64,000 nt of DNA from Pseudomonadota bacterium (GTDB taxonomy: Bacteria > Pseudomonadota > Gammaproteobacteria > Burkholderiales > Burkholderiaceae_E), in assembly GCA_963204785.1 (NCBI GenBank), contig CAUJHG010000080.1, forward strand, positions 19,543 through 83,542. The letters run 5' to 3'. Made by a program: the position numbers and the translations under genes. This document shows positions 15,380 to 23,626 of the stretch, in pieces (positions within the stretch are counted from its first letter, which is position 1; the number at the start of each line of letters is the position of its first letter). The notes beneath the pieces were generated by a model. It was not told the DNA's origin and ran no database searches. It was given only the letters and a program-made list of their open reading frames with translations.

Positions 15380-16671
15380 GGCACGCGGCGGTCGATCCGG
15401 ATCGCGACTCCCGATGCGCCGGGGGTGACCGGCGCGCTGGTGCCGATCGGATCGCCGCTGCGTCGCATCGCCTCGCCGCTGGCGCTCACGCGCGCCTCGA
15501 TCACCAGCGACGGGGCCGCCGACAGCCGCCGCGAGGGGTCCATCGACTGCAGGTCGTCGAGCCGGAAGCGGACGGGCCACTCGCCCACCGGCTGGCGCAG
15601 GGCCGCGAGCGGGGCGCGCGGGCCCTGCGGGTCGCGCGCCACCACGTAGAGCACCGCGCCCGGTGACAGGCTCGACTGAAGCGCGGGGTCGATCGTGATC
15701 TCCCCCGAGACCGCGGCTTCGGCGGCAGCCGGCGGGGCCGAGGCGCCGGAGGGGGATGCCTGGTCCGTGCGCCCGGCACCGCCCGCAGCGGGGACCGCAG
15801 CCGCGCCGCCCTGCGCGGCGAGCTCGCCCTCGATCCGCGTGATCGCTTCGGACATCCGGCTGGCTTCCACGGACTCCGGCGGCATCTCGCGCGCCAGCAG
15901 CTTCAGCAGCCGCAGCGCCTCGGGCAGGTTGCCCAGCCGGTACTGGGCCGCTCCCATCAGTGCGATCGCCTTGCCGTCGCTGGGGTCGATCCGCAGCGCG
16001 CGTTCGAGCAGCTCGACCGGCTTGCCGGCGAAGTCGCCGTGCGACAGCAGCACCAGGGTCTCGGCGTAGTCGGCAAGCAGGCGCGCGTGCCGCGGCTCGA
16101 GTTCCACCGCCTTCTCGTAGGCCTTCGCGGCCTCGGCAGGCTGGTCCTGCAGGCGCAGCGCCTCGGCGAGCATCGCCCAGGCTTCGGCGTCCTGCGGGTT
16201 GCGCACGACCTGCTTGCGCAGTTCCCCGACCGCCTGCGCGATCCGCTCCTGGGTGAGTTCGCCGTGCAGCGCCGCGCGGTCCAGCCCGACGATGGAAGGC
16301 GATCCCACCACCGAATAGACCAGCGCCGCGAGCACGGGCACCGCGATTGCCGACACCACTGCCCAGGACAGCGCGGCGCCGGAGCGCGACGACCTGCCCT
16401 CGGGCTGGCGCAGCCCGGCAGCCGCCTGCGGGAACTGCATGGCGGCTTCGCCGACGAGCTCGTCGATCGCACGCGCAGCTTCCTCGGAGCTCAGCCGGCC
16501 GGCCTCGCGCTCGCGCTCGATCTCGCGCCGCCGGTCGCGGTAGATTGCCAGCCGGCGGGCTTCGTCATCGGCCTCGCCGGCGACCGGAGCGGCGCGTCTG
16601 AACAGGGGCCAGACCACGAGGGCCGTTGCGGCGCAGGTGAGAAGGCCGATCAGGACCCAGAATGACAGCAT
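15376..16671 (-). CDS. ccmI: Cytochrome c maturation protein CcmI (CycH), TPR protein
   Basis: A 431-residue protein with two N-terminal membrane segments (FWVLIGLLTCAATALVVWPL and AVVSAIAVPVLAALVYSVV) flanking a cytoplasmic leucine-zipper-like loop (RRLAIYRDRRREIEREREAG). A periplasmic TPR domain follows (for example AEAWAMLAEALRLQDQPAEA and repeats to about residue 260). The C-terminal domain is a CcmI-type beta domain. CcmI chaperones apocytochrome c to the CcmFH lyase. It is the first gene of the operon and overlaps ccmA, whereas in most System I operons ccmI is last or detached. Promoter elements upstream (16672-16790) are not convincing by eye. Confidence 0.92.
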   Translation of the reverse strand: MLSFWVLIGLLTCAATALVVWPLFRRAAPVAGEADDEARRLAIYRDRRREIEREREAGRLSSEEAARAIDELVGEAAMQFPQAAAGLRQPEGRSSRSGAALSWAVVSAIAVPVLAALVYSVVGSPSIVGLDRAALHGELTQERIAQAVGELRKQVVRNPQDAEAWAMLAEALRLQDQPAEAAKAYEKAVELEPRHARLLADYAETLVLLSHGDFAGKPVELLERALRIDPSDGKAIALMGAAQYRLGNLPEALRLLKLLAREMPPESVEASRMSEAITRIEGELAAQGGAAAVPAAGGAGRTDQASPSGASAPPAAAEAAVSGEITIDPALQSSLSPGAVLYVVARDPQGPRAPLAALRQPVGEWPVRFRLDDLQSMDPSRRLSAAPSLVIEARVSASGEAMRRSGDPIGTSAPVTPGASGVAIRIDRRVP

Positions 16672-16790
16672 CGACAGGTGCCGGAAGAGGGCGCGCGGGC
16701 CTCGGACGATTGGAAGCCGCGGATTGTCTCACACCCCTCCGTCAGGCATCGGGGCCTGGGGGACGGATCGGCAGCGGCCGGCTGCCGGAC

Positions 16791-17975
16791 TCAGGACAGG
16801 GACAGATCGCCTCGCTCGAGCCGCGCGCCCAGGCGGTCGAGGAAGTCGAGGCACTTCCCGAGCTGCGCGATCTCGACGTGCTCGTCCGGCTGGTGCGCGA
16901 CGCGGATGTCGCCCGGCCCGCAGACGATCGTCGGCACCCCGGCGCCCTGCAGGATGCCTGCCTCGGTGCCGAAGCTCACCCGGCCGGGCTGCGCGCAGCC
17001 GCACAGCGGCATCATCGCGCGGGCCAGGTGCAGGTTGCCCCGCTCGTCCAGGCCCGGTGTGTCGACGATCTCCTCGATGGTGATGTCGCAGTCCGGCGAG
17101 ATCGCGCGCATCTGCGGCAGCAGCACCTGCGTGCAGTGCTCGCGCACCCGCGCGACGACGTCCGCGGCAGCGACGCCGGGCAGGGCGCGCACCTCGAAGA
17201 CGAGCTCGCAGTCCCTTGCGGTGATGTTGTGTGCGGTGCCGCCGTGGATCATTCCGGCGTGGACGCTGGTGTGGGGGAACTCGAATCCGTCGTGGCGCTG
17301 CGTGTCGCGCAGCCTGCGCTGCAGCGCGTTCAGGAAGGCGACGACCTCCGCCGCGATCTCGACCGCGGAGACTCCGCTGTCGCGCAGCGACGAGTGCACC
17401 GAATGCCCGCGCACCCGGCAGCGGTAGATGGCCGCGCCCTTGTTGGCGATCACCACCTGCATCATCGTGGGCTCGCCGATCACGCAGGCCGACGGCCGCA
17501 CCGGCGCTGCGGCGAGGTGAGCGGCGAGCTGGCGCATCCCGCCCATGTCGGTTTCCTCGTCGTAGGAGAGCGCCAGGTGCACCGGGGTGCGCAGCCGGGC
17601 TGCGGCCAGGCGAGGCGCCGTCTCCAGGCAGCACGCGATGAAGCCCTTCATGTCGGCGCTGCCGCGGCCGTACAGGCGTCCGTTGCGCTCGGTGAGTTCG
17701 AAGGGGTCGGATGCCCAGTCCTGGCCGGTCACCGGAACCACGTCGGAGTGCCCGGACAGCATCACGCCGGGGAGGTCCTGCGGGCCGATCGTCGCGAAGA
17801 GGTTGGCCTTGCCCGGCTGCGCCGAGTGCTGCACGAACACGTGCACGCCGAGATCGTCGAGCCGGTTGGCGACCCAGTCGATCAGCGCGACGTTGCTGCG
17901 GCTGCTGACCGTGTCGAAAGCGACCAGGCGGCGCAGCGTCCCGATCGTCCTGGGCAGGGTGTCAGGCAGGCTCAT
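16791..17975 (-). CDS. argE: Acetylornithine deacetylase (M20 family)
   Basis: A 394-residue zinc hydrolase that converts N-acetylornithine to ornithine and acetate in arginine synthesis. Metal and catalytic motifs are all visible: SGHSDVVPV (metal His), YGRGSADMKGF (bridging Asp), DEETDMGG (catalytic Glu and metal Glu), VIGEPT and VAHQPDEH near the C-terminus (last metal His). The order and length fit ArgE better than DapE or peptidase T. It stands alone from other arg genes, 119 bp upstream of ccmI on the same strand. It may be transcribed with the ccm operon, though no function links the two. Confidence 0.88.
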   Translation of the reverse strand: MSLPDTLPRTIGTLRRLVAFDTVSSRSNVALIDWVANRLDDLGVHVFVQHSAQPGKANLFATIGPQDLPGVMLSGHSDVVPVTGQDWASDPFELTERNGRLYGRGSADMKGFIACCLETAPRLAAARLRTPVHLALSYDEETDMGGMRQLAAHLAAAPVRPSACVIGEPTMMQVVIANKGAAIYRCRVRGHSVHSSLRDSGVSAVEIAAEVVAFLNALQRRLRDTQRHDGFEFPHTSVHAGMIHGGTAHNITARDCELVFEVRALPGVAAADVVARVREHCTQVLLPQMRAISPDCDITIEEIVDTPGLDERGNLHLARAMMPLCGCAQPGRVSFGTEAGILQGAGVPTIVCGPGDIRVAHQPDEHVEIAQLGKCLDFLDRLGARLERGDLSLS

Positions 17976-18176
17976 CGTTCCAGTCTATCGCATGGAGCCT
18001 GCCGGGGCGCAGGCCGGCGCTGCGCGCGCGCCTGCCGGCGCTCGCCGACCCCGGCGGCGCGAGGGGTCCCGCGCTGCGGTGCCGGTCGGTCTGGTATGTT
18101 CGCGGGGCCTGAAGCCGCGCCATCGGCAGGGCCGACCGCGCGCGCCTGCCGCACCCGCCAACCACCGTTTGCAGCC

Positions 18177-18851
18177 ATGCCCCTGATCTTCCTCGTGCGC
18201 CACGCGCAGGCCTCCTTCGGCACCGACGACTACGACCGGCTCTCGGAGCTCGGCCGCCAGCAGTCGCGCTGGCTGGGCGAGTACTTCGCCGCACGCCGCC
18301 TGCAGTTCAGCCGGATCTGCGTGGGCACGCTGGTGCGTCAGCAGGACACCGCCCGCGAGCTGCTCGCGACGATGCCGCACGACGCCTCGGGCATCGTCAC
18401 TCATCCCGGCCTTGACGAGTACCCGGGCGCCGCGCTGTACGCGGCCTACACCGGCGGCGCCGATCCGGTCGTGCAGCAGCGTGCCGACTTCAAGGGCTAC
18501 TGGCGCACCTTCAGGGCAGCGATGCAGGCCTGGGCCGACGACCAGCTCGAAGGCGTCCCCGAAACCTGGGGCGAGTTCGGGGCGCGCATGCGCAGCGCGC
18601 TGTCGGTGGCCGCCAGCGGGCTCGGACGTGACGACACCGCGCTGGTGGTCAGCTCCGGCGGCGCGATCGGACGCCTGCTGGGCGAGATCACCGGCGCCCC
18701 GTCGAGCACCGCGATCGAGTTCAATCTCCAGTTCCGCAACACCGGCTTCTGCGAGCTGGTGGCGGTGGGCGACAGCCTGCGGGTCGCCAGCTTCAACAAC
18801 GTGCCGCACCTCGAGTTCCCGGAGCGTCGGCACGCGATCACCTACGCCTGA
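18177..18851 (+). CDS. Histidine phosphatase family protein
   Basis: A 224-residue phosphoglycerate-mutase-fold protein. The catalytic motif near the N-terminus is FLVRHAQAS (His at about 9), and the second catalytic block is SSGGAIGRLLGEI, where many members have SHGG. It lacks the insertions of true PGM, so it is a general phosphatase of unknown substrate. The ATG at 18177 places RHAQ at the usual distance from the start; the longer frame upstream is the antisense of argE. It is divergent from argE across about 200 bp, and is followed after 13 bp by the YeeE pair. Confidence 0.85.
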   Translation: MPLIFLVRHAQASFGTDDYDRLSELGRQQSRWLGEYFAARRLQFSRICVGTLVRQQDTARELLATMPHDASGIVTHPGLDEYPGAALYAAYTGGADPVVQQRADFKGYWRTFRAAMQAWADDQLEGVPETWGEFGARMRSALSVAASGLGRDDTALVVSSGGAIGRLLGEITGAPSSTAIEFNLQFRNTGFCELVAVGDSLRVASFNNVPHLEFPERRHAITYA

Positions 18852-18864
18852 CCGGAGGCCGCCG

Positions 18865-19335
18865 ATGCTCGAGCAGTTCTTCCCCAACGGCATTGCCCAC
18901 TACCTCGGCGGCGGGCTGCTGCTGGGCGTCGCGGTGGCCGGGATCTTCGTCACCACCGGGCTGGTGGCGGGAATGAGCACCTTCTTCAGCGCGAGCTGGT
19001 CCTGGTTCTCCCGGCTGCCCTTCTTCGCGCAGGAGCGATTCACCACGAGCCGGCAGTGGCGGCTGGCGATGGCGGTGGGGCTGGTGCTCGGCGCGCTGCT
19101 GTGCATGCTGACGCTCGGCGGCGGCGAGCCGGTGGTCACTGCCGTGCCCTGGTGGCAGCTGGCGCTGGGCGGCTTCATCGGCGGCTTCGGCGCGCGGCTC
19201 TCCAACGGGTGCACCTCGGGACACGGGATCTGCGGAATGGGCTCCTTCCAGTTGCCCTCGCTGCTCGCGGTGCTGATCTTCCTGGCCACCGCAATGATCA
19301 CTGCCGGGCTCGTCGCCGCGCTGGGAGGTGCCTGA
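18865..19335 (+). CDS. YeeE/YedE family membrane protein, first half (sulfur transport-like)
   Basis: A 156-residue integral membrane protein with about four helices and the conserved cysteine loop SNGCTSGHGICG (about residues 110-121). YeeE/YedE (TsuA) proteins import thiosulfate or related sulfur species by passing them along conserved cysteines. Here the family is split into two small genes, as in many proteobacteria. A GGAGG ribosome site lies 6 bp before the ATG. The stop overlaps the start of the second half-gene (TGATG), so the two are made together and probably form one transporter. Confidence 0.85.
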   Translation: MLEQFFPNGIAHYLGGGLLLGVAVAGIFVTTGLVAGMSTFFSASWSWFSRLPFFAQERFTTSRQWRLAMAVGLVLGALLCMLTLGGGEPVVTAVPWWQLALGGFIGGFGARLSNGCTSGHGICGMGSFQLPSLLAVLIFLATAMITAGLVAALGGA

Positions 19336-19754
19336 TGCGACCGCTGTCCCTGCTCGCAGTGCTCGCCGGCGGAGTGCTGTTCGGCTTCGGGCTCGCCTGG
19401 TCGACGATGATCCGCCCCGAGGTCGTGCTCTCCTTCCTGCGCTTCCAGGATTTCGGGCTGCTGCTGGTGCTCGGTGGCGCGGTCGTGGTCACCGCGATCG
19501 TCTATCGGCTCGCCCCGCGACTGATGCGCAGGCCGCTGCTCGAGCCCGCGTTCGGCCGGCATCCGTCGGTCCTCGACGCCAGCACACTGGGCGGCGCTGC
19601 GATCTTCGGCATCGGCTGGGGGCTCTCGGGTGTCTGCCCGGGGCCGGCGATCGCCGGGCTCGGCGCGGGGAACTGGCCGCTGTCGATCGCGCTCGCGGGG
19701 ATGTTCGCGGGCGCCTGGGCCCATGGCTGGCTGATGAGCCGCAGCGCCCGGTAG
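19335..19754 (+). CDS. YeeE/YedE family membrane protein, second half (DUF6691-like)
   Basis: A 139-residue membrane protein, the partner of the preceding gene. It carries the second half of the YeeE fold, with GVLFGFGLAWSTMIRPEVVL at the N-terminus and the Cys motif GIGWGLSGVCPGPA (about residues 93-106). In the two-gene version of this family each half supplies one cysteine loop to the pore. The role in sulfur uptake is inferred from the family; no sulfur-metabolism genes are adjacent here. A nested hairpin follows the stop codon. Confidence 0.85.
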   Translation: MRPLSLLAVLAGGVLFGFGLAWSTMIRPEVVLSFLRFQDFGLLLVLGGAVVVTAIVYRLAPRLMRRPLLEPAFGRHPSVLDASTLGGAAIFGIGWGLSGVCPGPAIAGLGAGNWPLSIALAGMFAGAWAHGWLMSRSAR

Positions 19755-19756
19755 TC

Positions 19757-19791
19757 CGGCAAGCCGCGGGGTTGCGCGGCGGGCCTTGCCG
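19757..19791 (+). terminator. Nested hairpin after the YeeE pair
   Basis: Outer arms CGGCAAG / CTTGCCG enclose an inner stem CCGCG / CGCGG. There is no T-run, so it may be a weak terminator or an mRNA 3'-end structure between the YeeE pair and the binding-protein gene. Confidence 0.4.
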
Positions 19792-19818
19792 CATCCCGAC
19801 CCCCGAAGGAGAACGACG

Positions 19819-21408
19819 ATGACGATTCCGCCCGGACCGAGGCGCGCCCTGGCCGCGCTCGCGCTGCTGGCAGCCTGCACGCTCGCGTCCGCGCAGACGC
19901 TGCGCTGGGCCTCGCAGGGCGATCCGCAGACGATGGATCCGCACTCGCAGAACGAACTGCTCACCAACGCGATGAACGGGCAGGTCTACGAGACCCTGGT
20001 GCAGCGCGACCGCACGCTCGCGCTGGTGCCCGGACTGGCCACGGCCTGGGAGCGGCTGTCGCCGACGCGCTGGCGCGTGAAGCTGCGCGAGGGGGTGCGC
20101 TTCCACGACGGCACGCCGTTCACCGCCGACGACGTGCTGTTCTCGATGCAGCGCGCGAAGGAGCCCACCTCGATGATCCGCGTCTACGCCAGCGCGCTCG
20201 GCACTGCGCGCAAGGTGGACGCGAACACGGTCGAGTTCGAGCTGCCGAAGTTCGATCCGATCTTCCTCGAGCACCTGAGCCTGGTGCAGATCATGAGCCG
20301 CGCCTGGTGCGAGAAGCACGATGCGACGCGGCCGCTGGACTTCCGCAACCGCGAGGAGCGCCACACCGCGCGCCACGCCAATGGCACGGGCCCGTGGATC
20401 CTGGTGGCGCGCGAGCCAGACGTGCGCACCTCCTACCGGCGCAACCCGGACTGGTGGGGGCGCTTCGAGGGCAACCTGCAGAAGGTGGTCTACACGCCGA
20501 TCGGCTCCGACGCCACGCGCACCGCGGCGCTGGTCTCCGGCGAGATCGACTTCCTCCAGGATCCCGCGCCGCAGGATCTCCCGCGCCTGCGCCGGCATCC
20601 GGCAGTGCAGGTCGTCGACGGCCAGGAGAATCGCGTCGTCTTCATCGGAATGGACCAGGGGCGCGACCAGCTCCTCTACTCGAGCGTCAAGGGGCGCAAC
20701 CCCTTCAAGGACGTCCGGGTGCGTCGCGCGCTGTACCAGGCAGTGGACATCGAGGCGATCCGCGCGAAGCTGATGCGCGGCCAGGCGCTGCCCACCGGCG
20801 CGGTCATGCCTTCACCGCGCGGCGTGTTCGGCGACGCCGAGCTCGAGCGGCGGCTGCCCTACGACCTCGCCGCGGCGAAGCGGCTGATGGCCGAGGCGGG
20901 CTGGGAGCAGGGCTTCGAGGTGACGCTCGACTGTCCGAACAACCGCTACATCAACGACGAGGAGATCTGCCAGGCGCTGGCGGCGATGTGGGCGCAGCTG
21001 AAGGTGAAGGTGCGCGTCAACGCGATGCCGCGCGCGCAGTACTTCGCGAAGATGGAGAAGCTCGACACCTCGATGTACATGCTCGGCTGGGGCGGTTCGA
21101 TCACCGACGCCGAGACCACGCTGACCCCGATCTACCGCACCCGGGGCGCGGGCGGCGTCGGCGACTACAACTGGGGGCAGGTCGCCAACCCCGAGCTCGA
21201 CCGGCTCGCAGCGGCTTCCAGCCAGGAGCCGGATCCGGCGAAGCGCGAGCAGCTGATCCGCGCCGCGGTGAAGGAGCACAACGCCCAGGTGCACCACATC
21301 CCGCTGCACCGGCAGGTGATCCCCTGGGCCGCACGCAAGGGCGTCGAGGTGGTCCACCGGCCGGACAACTGGTTCGAGTGGCAGTGGGTGACGATCCAGG
21401 CGCGCTGA
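19819..21408 (+). CDS. ABC transporter substrate-binding protein, family 5 (peptide/dipeptide type)
   Basis: A 529-residue periplasmic binding protein. The signal peptide (ALAALALLAACTLASAQ) has a Cys in ACT, but the pattern LLAACTLASAQ fits a normal cleavage after ASAQ better than a lipobox. Family-5 motifs follow: WASQGDPQTMDPHSQNE at the mature N-terminus and LREGVRFHDGTPFTADDV about 70 residues later. Members bind oligopeptides, haem, nickel or opines. No permease or ATPase genes are adjacent, so it is an orphan binding protein. A good ribosome site (AAGGAG) precedes the ATG. The last codons (NWFEWQWVT...) reappear in a remnant at 22641-22679. Confidence 0.9.
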   Translation: MTIPPGPRRALAALALLAACTLASAQTLRWASQGDPQTMDPHSQNELLTNAMNGQVYETLVQRDRTLALVPGLATAWERLSPTRWRVKLREGVRFHDGTPFTADDVLFSMQRAKEPTSMIRVYASALGTARKVDANTVEFELPKFDPIFLEHLSLVQIMSRAWCEKHDATRPLDFRNREERHTARHANGTGPWILVAREPDVRTSYRRNPDWWGRFEGNLQKVVYTPIGSDATRTAALVSGEIDFLQDPAPQDLPRLRRHPAVQVVDGQENRVVFIGMDQGRDQLLYSSVKGRNPFKDVRVRRALYQAVDIEAIRAKLMRGQALPTGAVMPSPRGVFGDAELERRLPYDLAAAKRLMAEAGWEQGFEVTLDCPNNRYINDEEICQALAAMWAQLKVKVRVNAMPRAQYFAKMEKLDTSMYMLGWGGSITDAETTLTPIYRTRGAGGVGDYNWGQVANPELDRLAAASSQEPDPAKREQLIRAAVKEHNAQVHHIPLHRQVIPWAARKGVEVVHRPDNWFEWQWVTIQAR

Positions 21409-21498
21409 CTCGAGAGATCACTGTCCGTCGGCGCACTGGACATTGATCCGTGCCTCGGAAGCGACCTCGAGATGTCGCAAGGAGCGATGTGCGCGTCG

Positions 21499-21517
21499 AC
21501 GTCGAAAGTTCTTACAG
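21499..21517 (+). promoter_or_regulatory. Shared upstream element, copy 1 (PEP-CTERM gene 1)
   Basis: The 19-nt sequence ACGTCG-aaag-TTCTTACAG matches ACGTCG-ctga-TTCTTACAG at 30539-30557 at 15 of 19 positions, with identical spacing between the two conserved blocks. Both copies lie 125-155 bp upstream of a PEP-CTERM gene on the same strand. It may be an activator-binding site. Confidence 0.55.
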
Positions 21518-21578
21518 TGAAACGCTTCGTGTTGATCAAGCAAGCAATAAACTACTGATGTTTCGATAGAAATCCAAA

Positions 21579-21595
21579 GAGGCCCGTTTCTTGCT
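21579..21595 (+). promoter_or_regulatory. Sigma-54-like promoter of PEP-CTERM gene 1
   Basis: GAGGCCCGTTTCTTGCT contains GG (21581) and GC (21593) exactly 10 nt apart, with TTGCT at the -12 box. It fits YTGGCACGRNNNTTGCW at 9 of 13 defined positions. The start would fall near 21606, 48 nt before the ATG. Confidence 0.5.
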
Positions 21596-21653
21596 TGAAA
21601 GCGATGTCACCGACGGATGGGTCCGGCGGTGATACACGCAAAAGGGGTTTGGA

Positions 21654-22244
21654 ATGAGGCTCGAGATCACGCTCGCCGCTGCTGCGCTGTGCGGCATCAT
21701 GGGCGTCGCACAGGCAGCGCCCGTCGCCAGTGTTTCGCTGCAAGGCAGTAATTATCTACAGAGTGGCACTGTCACCAACGTATCAGGCGATGGCGCAACG
21801 ATCTCCGCTATCAGCTACAGCTACGGGACGCCCGGCGATTTCGTTGCTACCTTCGACACTTACACGGGCGGGGGCACCGCGTCGGACTTCCTGGCTTCTT
21901 CGCGGTTTTTCCAGACGGTCACTTGGAGCGGTCTGTCAATTGCAGAGGGTGCGTCGTTCGATTTCAGTGGCCTGGACATCGACCTGATCCAGACCCTCAA
22001 CCCGCTGGATGTGACAGGTGGGATCATCGATTTCGTCGGCACCAGCCTGCGCAATGCGTACGTGTCGGTAACCTGGAGCAACGGCTGGGCTGCGTCGTGC
22101 GGGCTCAACGAGACTTCCTGGACCGTTGACAACGGATGCCGGGTGACCGACCAGGGTGGCGGCACCGTGCCCGAACCCGGCAGCCTCGCACTGGCTGGCC
22201 TGGGTCTGCTGGCGTTGGGAGCCCTTCGTCGTCGGAAGATCTGA
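21654..22244 (+). CDS. PEP-CTERM sorting domain protein 1
   Basis: A 196-residue exported protein. It has a signal peptide (LEITLAAAALCGIMGVAQA), a Ser/Thr/Gly-rich mature part of about 145 residues without recognisable catalytic motifs, and a classic PEP-CTERM tail: VPEPGSLALAGLGLLALGALRRRKI-like, i.e. PEP motif, hydrophobic helix and basic end. Such proteins are cut and sorted to the surface by an exosortase (EpsH/XrtA type), usually with exopolysaccharide or floc formation. No exosortase lies in this window. The gene and its upstream region are visibly less GC-rich than its neighbours. AAGGGG precedes the ATG. It carries the shared upstream element and a sigma-54-like box. Confidence 0.85.
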   Translation: MRLEITLAAAALCGIMGVAQAAPVASVSLQGSNYLQSGTVTNVSGDGATISAISYSYGTPGDFVATFDTYTGGGTASDFLASSRFFQTVTWSGLSIAEGASFDFSGLDIDLIQTLNPLDVTGGIIDFVGTSLRNAYVSVTWSNGWAASCGLNETSWTVDNGCRVTDQGGGTVPEPGSLALAGLGLLALGALRRRKI

Positions 22245-22443
22245 CACTCTGTCGGAAGGCAGGGATGGCGGCGGGTCAACTGCCGCGTTTCTGTCACCGC
22301 CGATTGTGGGGGGGGCGGCGGCAACTGATGCGCCGCCCCTCGGAGCGAAAGCTTGGCGCCGCCTCGGCCTGTGCATGAGAGGCTCGCGGTAGCGGCTCAG
22401 GGCGATGCAGGTGCTCGCGCCGCCCTCAGCGGAGCGCCGACCT

Positions 22444-22640
<197 letters not shown>

Positions 22641-22679
22641 CTAACTGGTTCGAGTGGCAGTGGGTCACGATGCGCTGAT
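22641..22679 (+). pseudogene. 3'-end fragment of a family-5 binding-protein gene
   Basis: Directly joined to the panC fragment is a piece matching the last codons of the binding-protein gene at 21366-21408. 23 bases are identical, encoding NWFEWQWVT; then there is one mismatch, a 6-bp deletion and the same GCGCTGA end. It reads NWFEWQWVTMR-stop on the plus strand. Nothing else of that gene is present, so this is a rearrangement scar. Confidence 0.75.
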
Positions 22680-22741
22680 GCCGATCGAGGCGAGGTGGCG
22701 CGGCGGGCCGCGCGCGGCGCGGACGACCCCGGGGCGCGCAG

Positions 22742-23473
22742 CTACGAAGCGGCACCGGCAGTGCCGGCAAGCGTCTGGAACTCCTCGACGAGCGCGCGCA
22801 GCCGCTGCCAGTGCGTCCCCGGCCAGTAGACCAGCGCGCAGTCCGCGCAGCGGGTGAATTCGCGCTGGCTCGCCGCCACCGCCGGCGGCAGCGATGCCGC
22901 GACAGCCTCGGGCTCCACCGGTTCGAGAAGGCCGTTGCACTCCAGGCAGCGGGTGAACGGTCGCTCCAGTCCTGCCAGGCCGAAGCGATGCGCCACCTCG
23001 AGGAGCTGCTCCTGCACCTGTTGCGCGCGCACGAAGCGCCCGCGCTGCACCCGCCGGTGCTCGAGGAGGGCGCGGTCGCGGCTGAGCACGATGCGGTCCT
23101 CGGCGAGGGCGAGGCGCGCGAGTTCGCGGTCGGGGCCGTCGCGCGCCAGCACCGTGTCGAAGCCCAGCAGACGCAGGCGGCGGGCGAGTGCGCCCAGGTG
23201 CGCGTCGGCCAGGAAGCGCAACGGGTCCCGCCCCTCGCCGGGGGCCGGCGGGAAGACCTCGATCCGCGCGCTCTCCCCGATGGGCTCGTCCAGCCCGGCG
23301 TCGCGGCCGTCGACCCGCACCGCACCGACCTCCGTGTGCGGCACGCCGAGCGCCTCGATCGCGTGCTTGATGCTCGCGCGCTGCGCGCCCGCCTGGCGCA
23401 GGCAGGCGCCGCGGCGCGCCCGGGGCAGCAGCCGGTCGAGTCCGCCGTGGAAGACGAAGGTCGGATCGCCCAT
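22742..23473 (-). CDS. Mut7-C domain protein (PIN-like RNase fold with N-terminal ubiquitin-like domain)
   Basis: A 243-residue protein. Residues 1-85 form a Mut7-C ubiquitin-like domain (HAIEALGVPHTEVGAVRV..., ending in VFPPAPG). Residues 90-240 are the Mut7-C domain: RFLADAHLGALARRLRLLGFDT, with acidic residues of a PIN-type nuclease and RIVLSRDRALLEH, then a zinc ribbon with RCLECNG (CxxC) and RCADCALVYWPGTHW (CxxC). The family is named after the C-terminal part of the worm exonuclease Mut-7; bacterial members are presumed RNases with unknown targets. It lies in the same direction as panC-panB, 153 bp downstream. Confidence 0.82.
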   Translation of the reverse strand: MGDPTFVFHGGLDRLLPRARRGACLRQAGAQRASIKHAIEALGVPHTEVGAVRVDGRDAGLDEPIGESARIEVFPPAPGEGRDPLRFLADAHLGALARRLRLLGFDTVLARDGPDRELARLALAEDRIVLSRDRALLEHRRVQRGRFVRAQQVQEQLLEVAHRFGLAGLERPFTRCLECNGLLEPVEPEAVAASLPPAVAASQREFTRCADCALVYWPGTHWQRLRALVEEFQTLAGTAGAAS

Positions 23474-23626
23474 CGGTCCGGGTTCAGGAAGCGCGATCGA
23501 TCGGCTGCGGCGGCCAGGCCTGCGCGCGCCGGAGCCTGGAAGCCAGCCAGCCTGCGCCGCGGCGGATCACGAGATCGTGCGCGTCCGGACCCTCCCGGGA
23601 CGCGCCCCCCGGTGGAACGCCGGCCC

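Noticed and set aside
14681..15580. Longer CcmA start at 15580
   Set aside because: The extra 67 codons run antisense-like through ccmI and lack CcmA similarity; the ATG at 15379 with its ATGA overlap is clearly better.
21409..21653. tRNA or small RNA gene in the AT-richer gap before PEP-CTERM gene 1
   Set aside because: No cloverleaf, CCA end or T-run terminator is visible; the composition is explained by the promoter region.
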